From a virus: a DNA stretch of 35,295 nt. The stretch is taken from positions 1 to 35,295 of IMG/VR virus record IMGVR_UViG_3300024305_000004; one strand, written 5' to 3'. A program made the position numbers and the translations under genes. Under the pieces are notes generated by a model that worked only from the letters and a program-made list of their open reading frames with translations, made no database searches and was not told where the DNA came from. Below, piece after piece: positions 1 through 7,025 of the stretch. Each line of letters begins with the position of its first letter. The first letter of the stretch is position 1.

Positions 1-99
1 ATGAATTTCCAGTATTCGCGCCAGTTCGGATTCGGAGCGTGCCCCAACGGCCTGGAGGATTCGCTGGAAACGAGCTTCAAAGGATTTCGCAGTATCCAC
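1..99 (-). CDS. Phage repressor (CI/Mu c-like), N-terminal fragment
   Basis: This reading frame starts with GTG at 99-97 and runs off the left edge, so only 33 residues are seen. They begin VDTAKSFEARFQRILQ and contain a segment (ARSESELARILEIH) that looks like the first half of a helix-turn-helix in CI-type repressors. A GGAG Shine-Dalgarno lies six bases before the GTG. The gene diverges from the early operon, exactly as the immunity repressor does in Mu-like phages. It would hold the early promoter off in the lysogen. The family is inferred from the N-terminus and position only; the sensor or C-terminal domain is outside the window. Confidence 0.75.
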   Translation of the reverse strand, partial: MDTAKSFEARFQRILQAVGARSESELARILEIH

Positions 100-279
100 G
101 GTGAACTCCGAAAGCCAAAGTCCGAATGCGTGTTTTGCAATCCGCGTTTAAAGCCAAACAGTTAACGCTTAAATGCAAAAACAGAACACCGAATTTGGTT
201 TTTGACTTGACCGCAGCCTGCTTTTGCCTTTAATTGAAGCTGCGGGCGGTAAAGAAATCATCGTAGCTGTTTGACCTTA
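100..279. promoter_or_regulatory. Divergent immunity/early control region
   Basis: This gap between the repressor and the early operon is AT-richer than its surroundings. It holds two copies of AAAGCCAAA (111-119 and 150-158) 39 bases apart, and an imperfect dyad around GCGTTTAA (145-152) and TTAACGC (162-168). These are candidates for repressor operators, as expected between a Mu-like c gene and its early promoter. No binding site is proven. A short reading frame from base 1 (ATG to the TAA at 163-165) lies opposite the repressor gene and is not believed to be a gene. Confidence 0.5.
207..234 (+). promoter_or_regulatory. Candidate early promoter
   Basis: TTGACC (207-212) and TTTAAT (229-234) are separated by 16 bases and each differ from the sigma-70 consensus at one position. 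The pair points at the first early gene and lies beside the putative repressor operators, as expected for a Pe-type promoter. This is pattern matching only. Confidence 0.5.
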
Positions 280-354
280 GCCGTCCGCCTTGAACGGGTC
301 AACGTCCGGAGCGTTAGAGATTCCGGACGGCAACCCCTCAACATGACGGACGGC
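280..354 (+). promoter_or_regulatory. Leader with mutually exclusive hairpins before the first early gene
   Basis: GCCGTCCG (280-287) can pair with either of two identical CGGACGGC copies (324-331 and 347-354). CGTCCGGA (303-310) pairs perfectly with TCCGGACG (322-329). The second CGGACGGC copy contains the only Shine-Dalgarno-like bases (GGACGG) before the GTG start at 360. One fold would hide the ribosome site, while the 303-329 hairpin competes for part of the other partner. A small reading frame with a TTG start at 271 ends at TGA 361-363, overlapping that GTG. The arrangement looks like an attenuator or translational switch; function is inferred. Confidence 0.45.
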
Positions 355-359
355 ATCTT

Positions 360-824
360 GTGAGCACGGTTCAGCTTTCCCTCTTCAACGACCAGCCAGC
401 CCGCCTTGCCGGGCTGAATGCCACGCTCAAGGCATCCATGCAGCGTGCCGTCGCTTCGTGCGGGCTTTCCCGTGCGCAAGTGGTGGACCGAATGAATGCC
501 CTGGCGTCGGATTCTGGCGTCAAGCTGACCACCGGAAACGCCCGCCTGCTGTCGCCCGCCACGTTCGAGAAGTGGCTCAACCCCGCTGACCGCGAACACC
601 TGCCCTCGGTGCTGGCCCTTGAAGTCTTCTGCCTTGCTGTGGGCAGCGTGCAACCCTTGGCTCAACTGCTGGGGCTGCTCGGCTGCGGGGTCATGACCGC
701 CGAGGACAAGCGCCTGCGCGATTACGGGCATGTGTGCTGGGAAACCAAACGTCGCCGCAAGGCGGTCCGCCAACTTGAAATGGAGCTTGAAGATGACCTG
801 GGATTGGCGAATCGGCACCGGTAA
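360..824 (+). CDS. Early regulatory-type protein of unknown function
   Basis: A 154-residue protein in the slot just after the early promoter, where Mu carries ner. The GTG start at 360 is the only reasonable start: the frame is closed by a stop at 315 and the next ATG is at 437. The segment from about residue 35 to 85 (LSRAQVVDRMNALA, then SPATFEKWLNP) reads like a helical DNA-binding region, and the C-terminus is basic and helical (ETKRRRKAVRQLEMELEDDL). It overlaps the next gene by 32 bases, so the two are probably cotranslated. I do not recognise a named family. A DNA-binding role is an inference from position and helix pattern. Confidence 0.7.
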   Translation: MSTVQLSLFNDQPARLAGLNATLKASMQRAVASCGLSRAQVVDRMNALASDSGVKLTTGNARLLSPATFEKWLNPADREHLPSVLALEVFCLAVGSVQPLAQLLGLLGCGVMTAEDKRLRDYGHVCWETKRRRKAVRQLEMELEDDLGLANRHR

Positions 825-1041
825 GGAACGCCAGACCTACCACATTCTTGATTGGCTGCGGCGCAATCGCATCCGTCAGTTGGTCATTGCGGAGGAACTC
901 GGCGTCAACACGTCCCTCGTGTCCAGCACGATATGGGGGCGGCGGAACAACCGGCGCGTACTGCGCAAGCTGCTGGACCTTGGCTGCCCGGCGCGGTTCC
1001 TGAATCTGCCCGACGACATGTCTTCCCGCGAGGCCGCGTAG
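793..1041 (+). CDS. Small helix-turn-helix protein, Ner/Cro-like
   Basis: An 82-residue basic protein beginning MTWDWRIGTGKERQ. The ATG at 793 is chosen over upstream in-frame codons because GGAG sits seven bases before it and the protein then starts just ahead of the conserved part. Residues about 26-50 (IRQLVIAEELGVNTSLVSST) form a clear helix-turn-helix, followed by a basic helix (RRNNRRVLRKLLDLG). The size and position beside the transposase match Mu Ner, which shuts down early and repressor transcription. Whether it plays that role or acts as a Cro-like antagonist of the repressor is inference. Confidence 0.75.
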   Translation: MTWDWRIGTGKERQTYHILDWLRRNRIRQLVIAEELGVNTSLVSSTIWGRRNNRRVLRKLLDLGCPARFLNLPDDMSSREAA

Positions 1042-1050
1042 GGGGCCTCC

Positions 1051-3234
1051 ATGGAACCGGTGAAGGAAGGATACACCACGCTGGAGCTTGTCCCGCTTCT
1101 CGGCATTCAGGACCGGGCGGTACAACTGCGCGCCAAGCGTGAACGCTGGGAATCCCGCCAGCGTGAAGGCCGGGGCGGGGGCAATGTGTGGATCATCTCC
1201 TCCATGCCCAAGTCCACACGCAAGGCCCTGCTGGACGGGATGTTGCGCACGGCGGCGCAGGAGGCGGAAAAGAACCTGCCCGCGTTGCCGCCGCTCGATG
1301 CCGCAGACCCGCGCCGGGCCATCGCCGCCCGCATGTCCCCGCTGAAGCACTGCTCCAACCGCCAGCGCGAAATCGCCATGGCGCGCCTTGCCCTTATCCG
1401 CGAGGTGGAACGCCTTGCCGTGCTGACGGGCGTGGACGCGGCCATCATGAAGCTGGTGCAGGACGCTGCCGACGGCACGCTGCCCGCGCACCTGATGCGC
1501 GCGGTGCGCGACGCCAACGACCGCTTCGGCAGCGGCGACAAGCGCGGCCTTTCGCGGCGCAGGCTGTACGCATGGCGCACCCTGTACATCAAGGGCGGCG
1601 AAGACGCCTTGGTGCCCAAGCACAAGGCCAAGGACATGACGGTGCCGCCGTGGGCGGACGCCTTCCTCGCGTTCTTCCGTCTGCCGCAAAAGCCGTCCCT
1701 GACGCAGGCCCACCGCGACCTGTGCCGCGCCTACGCGGACGGCGCGCTGACGGGCACGCCGCCGTCCATCCACGCGGTAAAACGCTGGGCGGCCAAGGTG
1801 GCGCTGCCGGAACTGGAGCGGGGCCGCAGGACGGGCAACGCCCTGCTGAAGCTGCAACCGCACAAGCGCCGCTCCACAAAGGACATGCTGCCCGGCGATT
1901 GCTACACGGCAGACGGCACCACCTTCGACGCCGAAATCCGCAATCCGCACAACGGCCAGCCGTTCAAGCCGGAAGTCACCATCGTGCTGGACATGGCCAC
2001 CCGGCGTTGCGTGGGCATTTCGCTGAACTACGCGGAAAACGCCCAGGGCGTGCTGGATGCGTTGCGCATGGCCTGCCTGTTCGGCGGCATTCCGGCCATG
2101 TTCTACTCGGACAACGGCCCCGGCTACGACAACCTGCTGCTGACCGCCCCCGGCACGGGGATGTTGGCCCGGCTGGGCATCGAACGCGCCGCGTCCATTC
2201 CGGGCCGCCCGCAGGGCAAGGGCCTGATGGAGCGCGCCGTGCCCACCTTCTGCGACCCGGTGGCCAAGCGGTTTGCCACCTGCACGCACCGCGACATGGA
2301 CGCGGACGCGGCCAAGAAGGTCTACAAGATCACCCGCGAAGCCCTGAAGCGCGGCGCCCGCACGGCCCTGATGCCCACGTGGGACGAATTCAAGACGGCC
2401 ATGCTGGAGCGCGTGGCCGAATACAACGCCACGCCCCACCGCGCGCTGCCCATGACCACCGACGCCAGCGGCAAGCGCCGCCACATGTCGCCCGACGAGG
2501 CGTGGCAGCACTTCCTTTCCACGGGGTGGGAACCGGTGCGCGTTCCCGCCGACTGCTCCAACGATTTCTTCATGCCCGCAGAGCGCCGCATCGTGCGCAA
2601 CGGCGAGGTGCGCTTCGGCGGCGGCATCTACTACGCCGACGACCTTGCCCCGCACCACGGCGACGCGGTGATGGTGCGCTACGACGTGTGGGATGCCAGC
2701 CGGGTCTACGTCTGGACCATGGACGGCCACAAGATTTGCGACGCCGTGCTGGACGGCAACAGCATTCCCTACTTCCAGCAAACCCGCATCGAAGCCGCCC
2801 GCGCCCAGCGCGAGGCCGCACAACTCAAGCGGCTGGAGGCCAAGGCGGGCCGCATCGCGCCCGGCGCAACCCTTGTGCTGCCCGAAGCTGGCCACCCCCA
2901 CGTCATCACCCTGGTGGCCGACAGCCTTGCCCCGCGTGAACCGCTGCCCGCACGGGCAGACGAACCCGCCGCCCCCAACATCGCCCCCTCCATCACGCTG
3001 GACGTTGCGCCCCTGCGCGCCCCCGCCCCCGAACAACAACCCCGCCCGTGCTTCGCGCACGGACACGAGCGGTACGAATGGCTGATGCGCCACAAGGACC
3101 GCTGGCTGGACAAGGATGAACCGTGGCTGTGCCGGTACGTCGAAACCTTCGAGTACGCCGACAGCCACGACCGCTACGTGCACGAAGGCATCGCGTGGCC
3201 GGGCTGGAAGGCCCTCGCCCATACCGAGAACTAG
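1051..3234 (+). CDS. A: Mu A-like DDE transposase
   Basis: This 727-residue protein cuts the prophage ends and joins them to target DNA, driving integration and replicative transposition. The N-terminus holds the Mu-type winged-helix end-binding region, followed by helical DNA-binding subdomains and a retroviral-integrase-like core. The catalytic carboxylates are visible as D288 (CYTADGT), D354 (FYSDNGPGY) and E394 (GKGLMERA). A C-terminal beta-barrel region and a Pro/Ala-rich linker follow, then a tail that in Mu contacts B. It is longer than MuA (663 residues). GGGGG before the ATG serves as ribosome site. The next gene is its ATPase partner, nine bases downstream. Confidence 0.96.
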   Translation: MEPVKEGYTTLELVPLLGIQDRAVQLRAKRERWESRQREGRGGGNVWIISSMPKSTRKALLDGMLRTAAQEAEKNLPALPPLDAADPRRAIAARMSPLKHCSNRQREIAMARLALIREVERLAVLTGVDAAIMKLVQDAADGTLPAHLMRAVRDANDRFGSGDKRGLSRRRLYAWRTLYIKGGEDALVPKHKAKDMTVPPWADAFLAFFRLPQKPSLTQAHRDLCRAYADGALTGTPPSIHAVKRWAAKVALPELERGRRTGNALLKLQPHKRRSTKDMLPGDCYTADGTTFDAEIRNPHNGQPFKPEVTIVLDMATRRCVGISLNYAENAQGVLDALRMACLFGGIPAMFYSDNGPGYDNLLLTAPGTGMLARLGIERAASIPGRPQGKGLMERAVPTFCDPVAKRFATCTHRDMDADAAKKVYKITREALKRGARTALMPTWDEFKTAMLERVAEYNATPHRALPMTTDASGKRRHMSPDEAWQHFLSTGWEPVRVPADCSNDFFMPAERRIVRNGEVRFGGGIYYADDLAPHHGDAVMVRYDVWDASRVYVWTMDGHKICDAVLDGNSIPYFQQTRIEAARAQREAAQLKRLEAKAGRIAPGATLVLPEAGHPHVITLVADSLAPREPLPARADEPAAPNIAPSITLDVAPLRAPAPEQQPRPCFAHGHERYEWLMRHKDRWLDKDEPWLCRYVETFEYADSHDRYVHEGIAWPGWKALAHTEN

Positions 3235-3242
3235 GAGACACC

Positions 3243-4025
3243 ATGCGCAAGCAATTCGTCAGGACGGAAAACTACACCCGGTTCACCGCAGGCATTCAGG
3301 CGGTGGAACAGCGCGGCGCGGCGGAGGCCGGGATGATGCTGGTTCACGGCGCGCCGGGCTTCGGCAAAAGCCACACGGTGGGGCATTGGGCCGCCGAAAC
3401 CGGGGCCGTGTTCCTGCGGGCCAACGTGGACTGGACCCCGAAGTACTTCCTGACCGAACTGGCCAAGGAACTGCGGGTGGACCCGCGCGGCACGGCGCAG
3501 CAACTGTTCGGGCGCTTGCTGGAACACGTGGTGGAAACGCAGGCCCCGCTGGTCATCGACGAGGCGGAATTCACCCTGTCCTCGTCCGCCGCCGTGCTGG
3601 AAAAGGTGCGCGACCTGTCCGACAGGGCCGAGGTGACCGTGGTGCTGATCGGCATGGAACGCATCCAGCAGAACATCGCCCGGCACAAGCAGATCAACAG
3701 CCGCATCGCGCAGGTGGTGGAATTCCGCCCCGCCTCGCTGGCCGACGTGGCCCATGCCTGCGGGCAACTCTCGGAAGTGCCCCTGGCCGATGAACTGGTG
3801 GCCGAGGTGCATCGCCTGTCCGCCGGGCGCATGCGCGAAGTGCTGAACATCGTGGCCACCATCGAACGCATCGCCAAGGTCAACGAACTGGCCAAGGTGG
3901 GCATGGCCGACGTGGCCGGTGTGCCCCTTTCCTACGATTGGCAGGCCCGCGCCCCGCGCATGGCCAACACCGGCAGACAGGGCCGCGCCCCCCGCACGGG
4001 GGCGCAGGCGGCGGGGGGGCGTTAG
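3243..4025 (+). CDS. B: Mu B-like AAA+ ATPase, transposition target selector
   Basis: A 260-residue AAA+ ATPase. In Mu, B forms ATP-dependent filaments on DNA, delivers target DNA to the transposase and protects the phage from self-insertion. Walker A is GAPGFGKS (residues 36-43) and Walker B is LVIDEAE (103-109), followed by a sensor-like stretch (VLIGMERIQQN) and a small helical lid domain. The C-terminus is basic, Gly/Arg-rich and probably disordered. ATG 3243 is preceded by AGGAGACACC. The frame stays open upstream into the transposase gene, but the conserved protein begins here. It follows A directly and is presumably cotranscribed with it. Confidence 0.93.
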   Translation: MRKQFVRTENYTRFTAGIQAVEQRGAAEAGMMLVHGAPGFGKSHTVGHWAAETGAVFLRANVDWTPKYFLTELAKELRVDPRGTAQQLFGRLLEHVVETQAPLVIDEAEFTLSSSAAVLEKVRDLSDRAEVTVVLIGMERIQQNIARHKQINSRIAQVVEFRPASLADVAHACGQLSEVPLADELVAEVHRLSAGRMREVLNIVATIERIAKVNELAKVGMADVAGVPLSYDWQARAPRMANTGRQGRAPRTGAQAAGGR

Positions 4026-4619
4026 ATGGCGTGGTACGGCACCCCCTTGCTGCAACAGGTGGCGGACCAGCCGCGCCTGCTGCGTGAACTGGTGGCGGCT
4101 CTCGGCACCTCGCGCGAGGGCACGCGGCTTTCCTGCAAGGCGCTGCACAAGCGCGGCTACGCCACGTTCGAGGACGGCATCCTGACCATCACCGATGCCG
4201 GGCGCACCGTCCTGGCCAACGGCATCGAACTGCGCTCCGGCCCCGACAGCAGGAACGTTTCGACGCGGGCGGGTAACACCCTGCGCGCCAAGGCGTGGCG
4301 GGCCATGCGCATGCGCGACGGCTTCAGCCTGGACGATTTGCTGACCATGCTGTGCGACGGCAGCGAAGCCTACGCGGAAAAGAACCTTGGCGACTATATC
4401 CGGGCGCTGGCCTGCGCGGGCTACCTGCTGGCGCTGCCCCGCCGGGGCAATGGCCCGCACCCGCAACGCTACCGCCTGCGTCGCGACCGCAACACAGGGC
4501 TGGAGGCCCCGGCCTTCAACAAGGCCACCCGCACCCTGACCGACCTCAACACCGGTGAAGTCTTCCGCATCCCTACGCGGGCCGAACTGGCGCAACAGGG
4601 GGCCACTCATGACGCATGA
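4026..4619 (+). CDS. Early-region protein, winged-helix-like, unknown function
   Basis: A 197-residue protein whose ATG directly follows the B stop codon; a G-run before it gives the ribosome site. Residues 10-70 (LLRELVAALG, SCKALHKRGYATFEDG, ILTITDAGRTVL) fit a winged-helix pattern with a beta wing. A second helical segment (residues 90-140) contains DGFSLDDLLTML and a region resembling another winged helix. The C-terminus is basic and then hydrophilic. Genes of this kind commonly follow B in Desulfovibrio Mu-like phages, but I know no tested function. DNA binding is inferred from the fold pattern. The end overlaps the next gene by 11 bases. Confidence 0.75.
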   Translation: MAWYGTPLLQQVADQPRLLRELVAALGTSREGTRLSCKALHKRGYATFEDGILTITDAGRTVLANGIELRSGPDSRNVSTRAGNTLRAKAWRAMRMRDGFSLDDLLTMLCDGSEAYAEKNLGDYIRALACAGYLLALPRRGNGPHPQRYRLRRDRNTGLEAPAFNKATRTLTDLNTGEVFRIPTRAELAQQGATHDA

Positions 4620-4938
4620 CTGGCTGGAACTGCTGCGCCACGCCGCCGCAGACCGCACCAAGGCGGCGGTGGCCCGCGAACTGGGCGTGTCCCGGCCATC
4701 GGTCAGCCTGCTGCTGGCCGGGCGCTACCCTGGCCGCACCGACCGCATGGCGCAACGCATCCTCGAAACCTACGGGCGGGTGGCGTGCCCCTTTCTGGGG
4801 CGTGAACTGACCGCGCTGGAATGCGCCCGCCACAACGGCCCCATACCGACATCCAGCCCGGCAGCCCTGCGCCACTGGCGCGCCTGCCAGGCCTGCCCCC
4901 ACAGACCCCAACCCGAACAACCCAACGGAGGAAACTGA
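4609..4938 (+). CDS. Small helix-turn-helix protein with four cysteines
   Basis: A 109-residue protein starting MTHDWLELLRHAAADR. ATG 4609 lies inside the end of the previous gene, with a GGGGG ribosome site. Residues about 16-40 (TKAAVARELGVSRPSVSLLL) form a textbook helix-turn-helix with LacI/XRE-like spacing. The second half carries C60, C72, C93 and C96; the last two are in CQAC, and together the four could bind a metal. The C-terminus is Pro/Gln-rich. It probably regulates transcription of phage or host genes; the target is unknown. It is translationally coupled to the preceding gene. Confidence 0.75.
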   Translation: MTHDWLELLRHAAADRTKAAVARELGVSRPSVSLLLAGRYPGRTDRMAQRILETYGRVACPFLGRELTALECARHNGPIPTSSPAALRHWRACQACPHRPQPEQPNGGN

Positions 4939-4939
4939 C

Positions 4940-5434
4940 ATGGCGACTGCCGCAAAGAAGCTGAAGAAAGTGCAGGAATCCAACGTGTCCCACCTGCCCA
5001 CGCCGCCCACGCCTACCGTCAGGCTGGGCAAGCAGACCTTCGCCGCCCCGGCCTCGCTGGGCGAACTGGTGCTGCACGGCGCGGCCCTGAAGAACGAGAT
5101 CGACGGGCTGAAGGACAAGCTGGAGGAAGTGAACGCGAAAATTCTTGCGGAGGTGCCGCGCTGGATGGACGGCAACGGCACCCTGCACATCGTCATCGCG
5201 AGCGTGGACTGCACCGTGTCCCTGCGCGATTCCGTGGCCATTGCCGACGTGGGCACCCTGCGCGAACTGCTGGGCGACCGCTTCCCCGACCTCGTGAAGG
5301 AAAAGGCCACCTATTCGCCCGAACCCAAGCTGGTCAGCCTTGCCCTTGATGGCGACGACCCGATGCAGTTTGCCGTGGCCAACTGCCTGCGGATTCAGGA
5401 AGCCAAGGCCACCGTGAGCTACAAGGCCGCGTAA
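4940..5434 (+). CDS. Conserved-looking early protein of unknown function
   Basis: A 164-residue protein with a strong ribosome site (GGAGGAAAC) before ATG 4940, one base after the previous stop. The Lys-rich start and a Pro/Thr linker precede a coiled-coil-like helix (residues 44-72, LHGAALKNEIDGLKDKLEEV). A mixed alpha/beta domain follows, ending YSPEPKLVSLALDGDDPM. In Mu-like phages this region carries small replication-support genes such as Gam. I see no Gam signature here, so that identity is not claimed. It is the last gene before a set of terminator-like hairpins, and so ends the early block. Confidence 0.7.
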   Translation: MATAAKKLKKVQESNVSHLPTPPTPTVRLGKQTFAAPASLGELVLHGAALKNEIDGLKDKLEEVNAKILAEVPRWMDGNGTLHIVIASVDCTVSLRDSVAIADVGTLRELLGDRFPDLVKEKATYSPEPKLVSLALDGDDPMQFAVANCLRIQEAKATVSYKAA

Positions 5435-5443
5435 CCCCGCGAA

Positions 5444-5528
5444 ACCGCCCTTACGGGGGCGGTCGCCGGGGCGTGGCGGCCCCGGCCTGACGAGCAGCCA
5501 ACGAGAAGCCCCCGCTGCGAGCGGGGGC
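5444..5528. terminator. Three consecutive GC stem-loops between convergent genes
   Basis: Three perfect hairpins lie in a row: ACCGCCC/GGGCGGT (5444-5450 with 5457-5463), GCCGGGGC/GCCCCGGC (5465-5472 with 5479-5486) and GCCCCCGC/GCGGGGGC (5508-5515 with 5521-5528). They separate the end of the early block from the convergent lipoprotein gene. None has a long T-run on the plus strand. On the minus strand the third is followed by TTCTCGTT, a weak U-tract. They probably work as a bidirectional terminator. Confidence 0.6.
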
Positions 5529-5551
5529 GATGAGGTATAGCCGTGGCAATG

Positions 5552-5974
5552 CTAAGTGTCAGTTTTTTCAGGTTCGGGCTTTTTCTTTTTCGCAGGGGGC
5601 GTGGTGGAGCCGATGCGAGTTACAACATCATTTTCGTCATACATTATGGCGAGATATTTCTTTTCCCCTTGGAAACCCTCGACCGGCGTTCCCACAACTT
5701 CCCAGATGCCAAAGGTCAGAACATCCATCACGCCATGTCCGATTGCACGGCCTGCGGATGGCTCATTCCCGAGTTCATATGCGTACACGTCATGCCGGAC
5801 CCCATCAGCTTCTCTGATTTCAGCAGGTGCCCCTAAATGTAGTTCAACCTCACCGCGTGTGGCTCCCACACGAATCGCACCAAGGTCAGGGTCTTTTTTG
5901 CCGGACATGGCCATTCCAACACTGCACCCAGAAAGAAGTGCGAGCAAAACAACAGCAAGCAACGCTCTCATCAT
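5552..5974 (-). CDS. Cargo lipoprotein, BamE/SmpA-like
   Basis: A 140-residue lipoprotein on the strand opposite the phage operon. The frame reaches further upstream, but AGAGGGGTGG sits just before two adjacent ATGs (5974 and 5971), and from there a signal peptide begins (MRALLAVVLLALLSGC). The lipobox LLSGC gives a lipidated cysteine. The mature part contains AIRVGATRGEVELHLGAP, which resembles the BamE/SmpA fold, then GHGVMDVLTFGIWEVVGTP. The C-terminus is Lys/Pro-rich. The strand, isolation and envelope location mark it as cargo. It could alter the envelope or receptor access in the lysogen; the role is inferred. TTGACA lies upstream but without a properly spaced -10. Confidence 0.85.
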   Translation of the reverse strand: MMRALLAVVLLALLSGCSVGMAMSGKKDPDLGAIRVGATRGEVELHLGAPAEIREADGVRHDVYAYELGNEPSAGRAIGHGVMDVLTFGIWEVVGTPVEGFQGEKKYLAIMYDENDVVTRIGSTTPPAKKKKPEPEKTDT

Positions 5975-6118
5975 CCACCCCTCTATTTTTATATCGAAAG
6001 AGCAGCATTTTCCTAGTCTTGTCAATCTCTCTAACGAAATTGGTCCGCCCACTGTCTATGCATATGCCGAACAGTAAATCTCGGTGCCAAGTTGGCTACA
6101 ACCTGCTGGAGGTGGCAC

Positions 6119-6559
6119 ATGGCGACTTCTGACGCCCGGCCCGAAGGCCGCAATTCACTGCTGGCCAAGATTCACATTGCCCGGAAGGACTTGGCCCTGG
6201 GCGAGGACGTTTACCGCGACCTGCTGGAACGGGTGACCGGGCAACGCTCCGCATCCGGCCTGACGGACAGGCAACTGGTGGCCGTGGTGGCCGAACTGCG
6301 GGCCAAGGGCTGGCAGCCCAAGGCGGCACCGCGCAAGGGCCGCAAGCCGCGCGTGAAGGCCGGTGGTTCCGCCCTGCTGGCCAAGATGGAGGCGCTGCTG
6401 GCCGACAACGGCAGGCCGTGGAGCTACGCGGAAGCCATCGCCCGGCGCATGTTCGGGGTGGAGAAGCTGGAATGGTGCGACGCGGACCAGCTAAAGGCCG
6501 TCATGGTGGCGCTGGTAAAGGATGCGCGCCGCCGCGAGGGCAAGGAGGAAGAGGCATGA
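6119..6559 (+). CDS. gemA: gp16/GemA-like protein (DUF1018)
   Basis: A 146-residue protein preceded by GGAGGTG. The segment LLAKIHIARKDLALGEDVYRDLL, then LTDRQLVAVVAELRAKGW, is the hallmark of the Mu gp16 family, followed by a basic linker (GRKPRVKAG) and a C-terminal helical domain with LEWCDADQLKAVMVAL. In Mu, the gene product changes host DNA supercoiling and gene expression during development. Its stop overlaps the start of the Mor gene, so the two are coupled, matching the Mu order gp16-mor. An in-frame TTG at 6092 has no good ribosome site and is rejected as start. Confidence 0.88.
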   Translation: MATSDARPEGRNSLLAKIHIARKDLALGEDVYRDLLERVTGQRSASGLTDRQLVAVVAELRAKGWQPKAAPRKGRKPRVKAGGSALLAKMEALLADNGRPWSYAEAIARRMFGVEKLEWCDADQLKAVMVALVKDARRREGKEEEA

Positions 6560-7017
6560 CGCGCGATGCCTTGCAGATCATGCAGCACGAGGACAGCATG
6601 CCCGCCATGGCCCGCGAGATTGCCGGGCTTATCGGCATGCCCGATACCCTGCGGCTGGTGGAGGCGCTGGGCGGCACGACGTTCCCGGTTCCCAAGCGGG
6701 GGAACAAGCTGGGCGAACTTCGCTTCAGCATGCTGGAGCAAGCCGTGGGCGTGGTCTCCTCTGACATCCTGTGCAAGCAGTACGGCGGAACCAACCTGTA
6801 CATACCCCGCTGTGCCGATGCGTTGCGCAGGGCGCGGGATACGGAGATAATCCGTCATTTCGATGCCGAGATACGGACCGGGCGCACCGGAACGGAAGTT
6901 GTCGCGGAGCTCGCCCTGCGATATAGGCTGTCTGACAGGCGCGTCTGGCTGATCTTGAAGGGAACGGATATCGCGCCAGACCGTCAACCTGCCCCAGCAC
7001 AGGGGCGGCTGGTGTAG
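6556..7017 (+). CDS. mor: Mor-family transcription activator
   Basis: A 153-residue protein of the Mor/C family, which binds dyad sites as a dimer next to weak promoters and recruits RNA polymerase to turn on middle or late genes. The N-terminal dimerisation part includes MAREIAGLIG and LRLVEALGG. The conserved turn YGGTNLYIPRC is followed by a helix-turn-helix (VVAELALRYRLSDRRVWLILKG). AAGGAGGAAGAGG precedes ATG 6556, which overlaps the previous stop. Only one family member is present, so it may activate the late operons directly. Its targets could be the three repeated elements at 7697, 17741 and 30356; that link is inference. Confidence 0.9.
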   Translation: MTRDALQIMQHEDSMPAMAREIAGLIGMPDTLRLVEALGGTTFPVPKRGNKLGELRFSMLEQAVGVVSSDILCKQYGGTNLYIPRCADALRRARDTEIIRHFDAEIRTGRTGTEVVAELALRYRLSDRRVWLILKGTDIAPDRQPAPAQGRLV

Positions 7018-7025
7018 AGGGGCAT

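Noticed and set aside
1-165. Plus-strand frame from ATG 1 to TAA 163-165
   Set aside because: It overlaps the repressor gene antisense, has no visible start signal, and the minus strand gives a credible repressor N-terminus.
691-3222. 843-residue open frame on the minus strand opposite the transposase
   Set aside because: It is the antisense shadow of a GC-rich gene; the plus strand has clear DDE motifs, and the shadow has low-complexity His/Gly/Val-rich translation. The same applies to the long minus-strand frames opposite capsid, tape measure and baseplate genes.
4940-5434. Gam-like nuclease inhibitor or DUF3164
   Set aside because: The position would suit these Mu early proteins, but the conserved residues of either family are not visible.
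5988-6025. TTGACA (6025-6020) and TATAAA (5993-5988) as promoter of the lipoprotein gene
   Set aside because: The spacing is 26 bases, far from 16-18; not called as a promoter.
5552-6077. Plus-strand frames overlapping the lipoprotein gene
   Set aside because: No signal or domain, weak starts; the minus strand has a signal peptide, lipobox and good ribosome site.
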